Notes under the pieces: model-generated
Seen by the model: the letters and a program-made list of their open reading frames with translations, nothing else
Told to the model about the DNA's origin: nothing
Databases searched by the model: none
DNA from: Clostridia bacterium UC5.1-1D2
GTDB lineage: Bacteria > Bacillota > Clostridia > Lachnospirales > Lachnospiraceae
Direction of reading: 5' to 3'
Assembly (NCBI GenBank): GCA_001304855.1
Contig: BBZN01000042.1
Span: forward strand, 1 to 38,335
DNA: 38,335 nucleotides
Part shown: in pieces, positions 37,295-38,335 of the stretch
Position numbering within the stretch: the first letter of the stretch is position 1
Layout: each line of letters begins with the position of its first letter
Position numbers and translations under genes: made by a program

Positions 37295-38326
37295 TTAATA
37301 GTCTGCCTGGTCGAGGGAAGCCGTTTCTTTCGTCATATAGGTTGGCTCCACACCGTAAACCTGGTCAACCTTCTCGCCTGCCAGCACCTTGTTTAAAATA
37401 GTCACCGCCTCAGCAGAGAACGCCTTGGGCGGACAGCCGATACACGCGTACATTTTTCCGTCCATCACCATCTGTACGGTCTGGGAGGAAGCGTCAATGG
37501 TTACCACCTTGATATCCTTGCCCGAATTCTCTACCGCCTCCAGAACGCCCCAGGCCATCTCCTCGCCCATACAGTAGAATGCGCCCAAATCCGGGTTTCC
37601 GGTAATCATGTCCTCCGCGGCAGCCATGGCCACTGCACGATCCCAGTCACAGGAAATCTCATTTACAATCTCCAGCTCCGGAAATGCCTCGGAAACCTTT
37701 GTGCGGAATCCCTCGGAACGCTGGTTGGTGTTGTCCGCCCCTGCCAGACCGGCTATAATTCCCACCTTGCCCTTGCCCTCCAGCGCCTCTCCGATGGCCT
37801 CCGCCGCCTTGGCTCCTGCCGCCTTGTGGTCATAGTTTGCAAAGAAAGCATTGTCATACTCCTCCAGCCCCGGCTGTAAGTCGGTCATGCCAAAAACGTA
37901 GATTCCTGCGTCCGCCGCCTGCTTTAAAATCGGCCGTATAGCCGTACTGTCAACCGCCTGGATAAAAAAGCCTGTAACGCCCTGGGTTATGCAGCTCTGC
38001 ACCAGATCGATCTGCTTTTGAATGTCGTTCTCAGGATTCATGGTAATGTGCTTGTAGCCATAAGTATTGCAGGTTTCCTCCGCCGACTTGGCCAGTGTCA
38101 TAGCCCAGTCGTTGTTCGTTACCATAATTGTGGCAAAGGTAACCTCCCCCTCAGCCGGAGCTTCACTTTTCTCAGGACTTTCCTTCTCCTCACTCTGCGC
38201 CGTCTCCGCCGCAGATGCAGGCGCCGCCCCGGAGGTGGTCCCTCCCCCGCCTGACTGGGCTTTGCACCCCGCCAGGGTAACTGCCATTGCCGCCGCACAA
38301 ATCACTGCCATCCATTTTCTTTTCAT
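37295..38326 (-). CDS. Sugar-binding lipoprotein of a ribose-type ABC transporter (PBP1 family)
   Basis: 343 residues, intact. Signal peptide with lipobox TLAGC (residues 17-21), a Ser/Ala/Glu-rich linker to about residue 60, then a type I periplasmic-binding fold: TFATIMVTNNDWAMTLAKSAEETC, DIQKQIDLVQSCITQGVTGFFIQAVDS, GKVGIIAGLAGADNTNQRSEGF and DIKVVTIDASSQTV. It captures the sugar outside the membrane. First gene of the ABC-M81 operon in the window; the promoter lies beyond the right edge. ATG 38326. Confidence 0.93.
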   Translation of the reverse strand: MKRKWMAVICAAAMAVTLAGCKAQSGGGGTTSGAAPASAAETAQSEEKESPEKSEAPAEGEVTFATIMVTNNDWAMTLAKSAEETCNTYGYKHITMNPENDIQKQIDLVQSCITQGVTGFFIQAVDSTAIRPILKQAADAGIYVFGMTDLQPGLEEYDNAFFANYDHKAAGAKAAEAIGEALEGKGKVGIIAGLAGADNTNQRSEGFRTKVSEAFPELEIVNEISCDWDRAVAMAAAEDMITGNPDLGAFYCMGEEMAWGVLEAVENSGKDIKVVTIDASSQTVQMVMDGKMYACIGCPPKAFSAEAVTILNKVLAGEKVDQVYGVEPTYMTKETASLDQADY

Positions 38327-38335
38327 AAATTGCCT

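Overview
The window looks like chromosome from a spore-forming Lachnospiraceae (Clostridium cluster XIVa) bacterium. The evidence is a clostridial-type rpoB-rpoC-rpsL-rpsG-fusA-tuf block, a SpoIIR sporulation signalling protein, lipoprotein-type solute-binding proteins, low-GC Gram-positive promoters and Shine-Dalgarno sites, and DUF624/YesL and ROK families. Almost everything is on the minus strand. The assembly carries about 37 apparent single-base indels, nearly all a missing base in a short homopolymer. They break essential genes (rpoB, rpoC, tuf, fusA, ddl, ispE), so I treat them as sequence errors and annotate each affected gene as one CDS across its shifts, giving the approximate shift positions.

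Layout, left to right. 1-1.1 kb: the start of a lipoprotein gene running off the left edge, divergent from an OmpR-type response regulator. 1.1-2.5 kb: a MATE efflux pump. 2.6-15.3 kb: the str/RNA polymerase block, read right to left as rpoB, rpoC, rpsL, rpsG, fusA, tuf, with separate sigma-A promoters before rpoB, rpsL and tuf. 15.4-16.1 kb: a small membrane protein gene divergent from rpoB, with a structured leader.

16.1-23.4 kb: a sugar or sugar-acid uptake and catabolism operon. It holds a GntR regulator, a fused double RpiB/LacAB-type isomerase, a three-part TRAP transporter (DctP, DctQ, DctM), a FucA-like class II aldolase and an FGGY kinase. Together they suggest import, phosphorylation, isomerisation and retro-aldol cleavage of an unidentified sugar. 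23.9-30.6 kb: housekeeping genes (DUF1934 protein, D-Ala-D-Ala ligase, spoIIR, a small hypothetical gene, a second GntR, ispE, DUF624 protein, GNAT, cyclophilin).

30.7-38.3 kb: a ROK regulator and a second uptake locus, with a ribose-type ABC transporter (lipoprotein, double ATPase, two different permeases) followed by an M81/MlrC-type metallohydrolase gene. Two related inverted-repeat elements (157 bp at 23.5 kb and 105 bp at 32.1 kb, opposite orientations) have matching terminal inverted repeats and are each flanked by a 6-bp direct repeat. They look like a MITE family, one beside each sugar locus. No rRNA, tRNA, CRISPR array or transposase gene was recognised.
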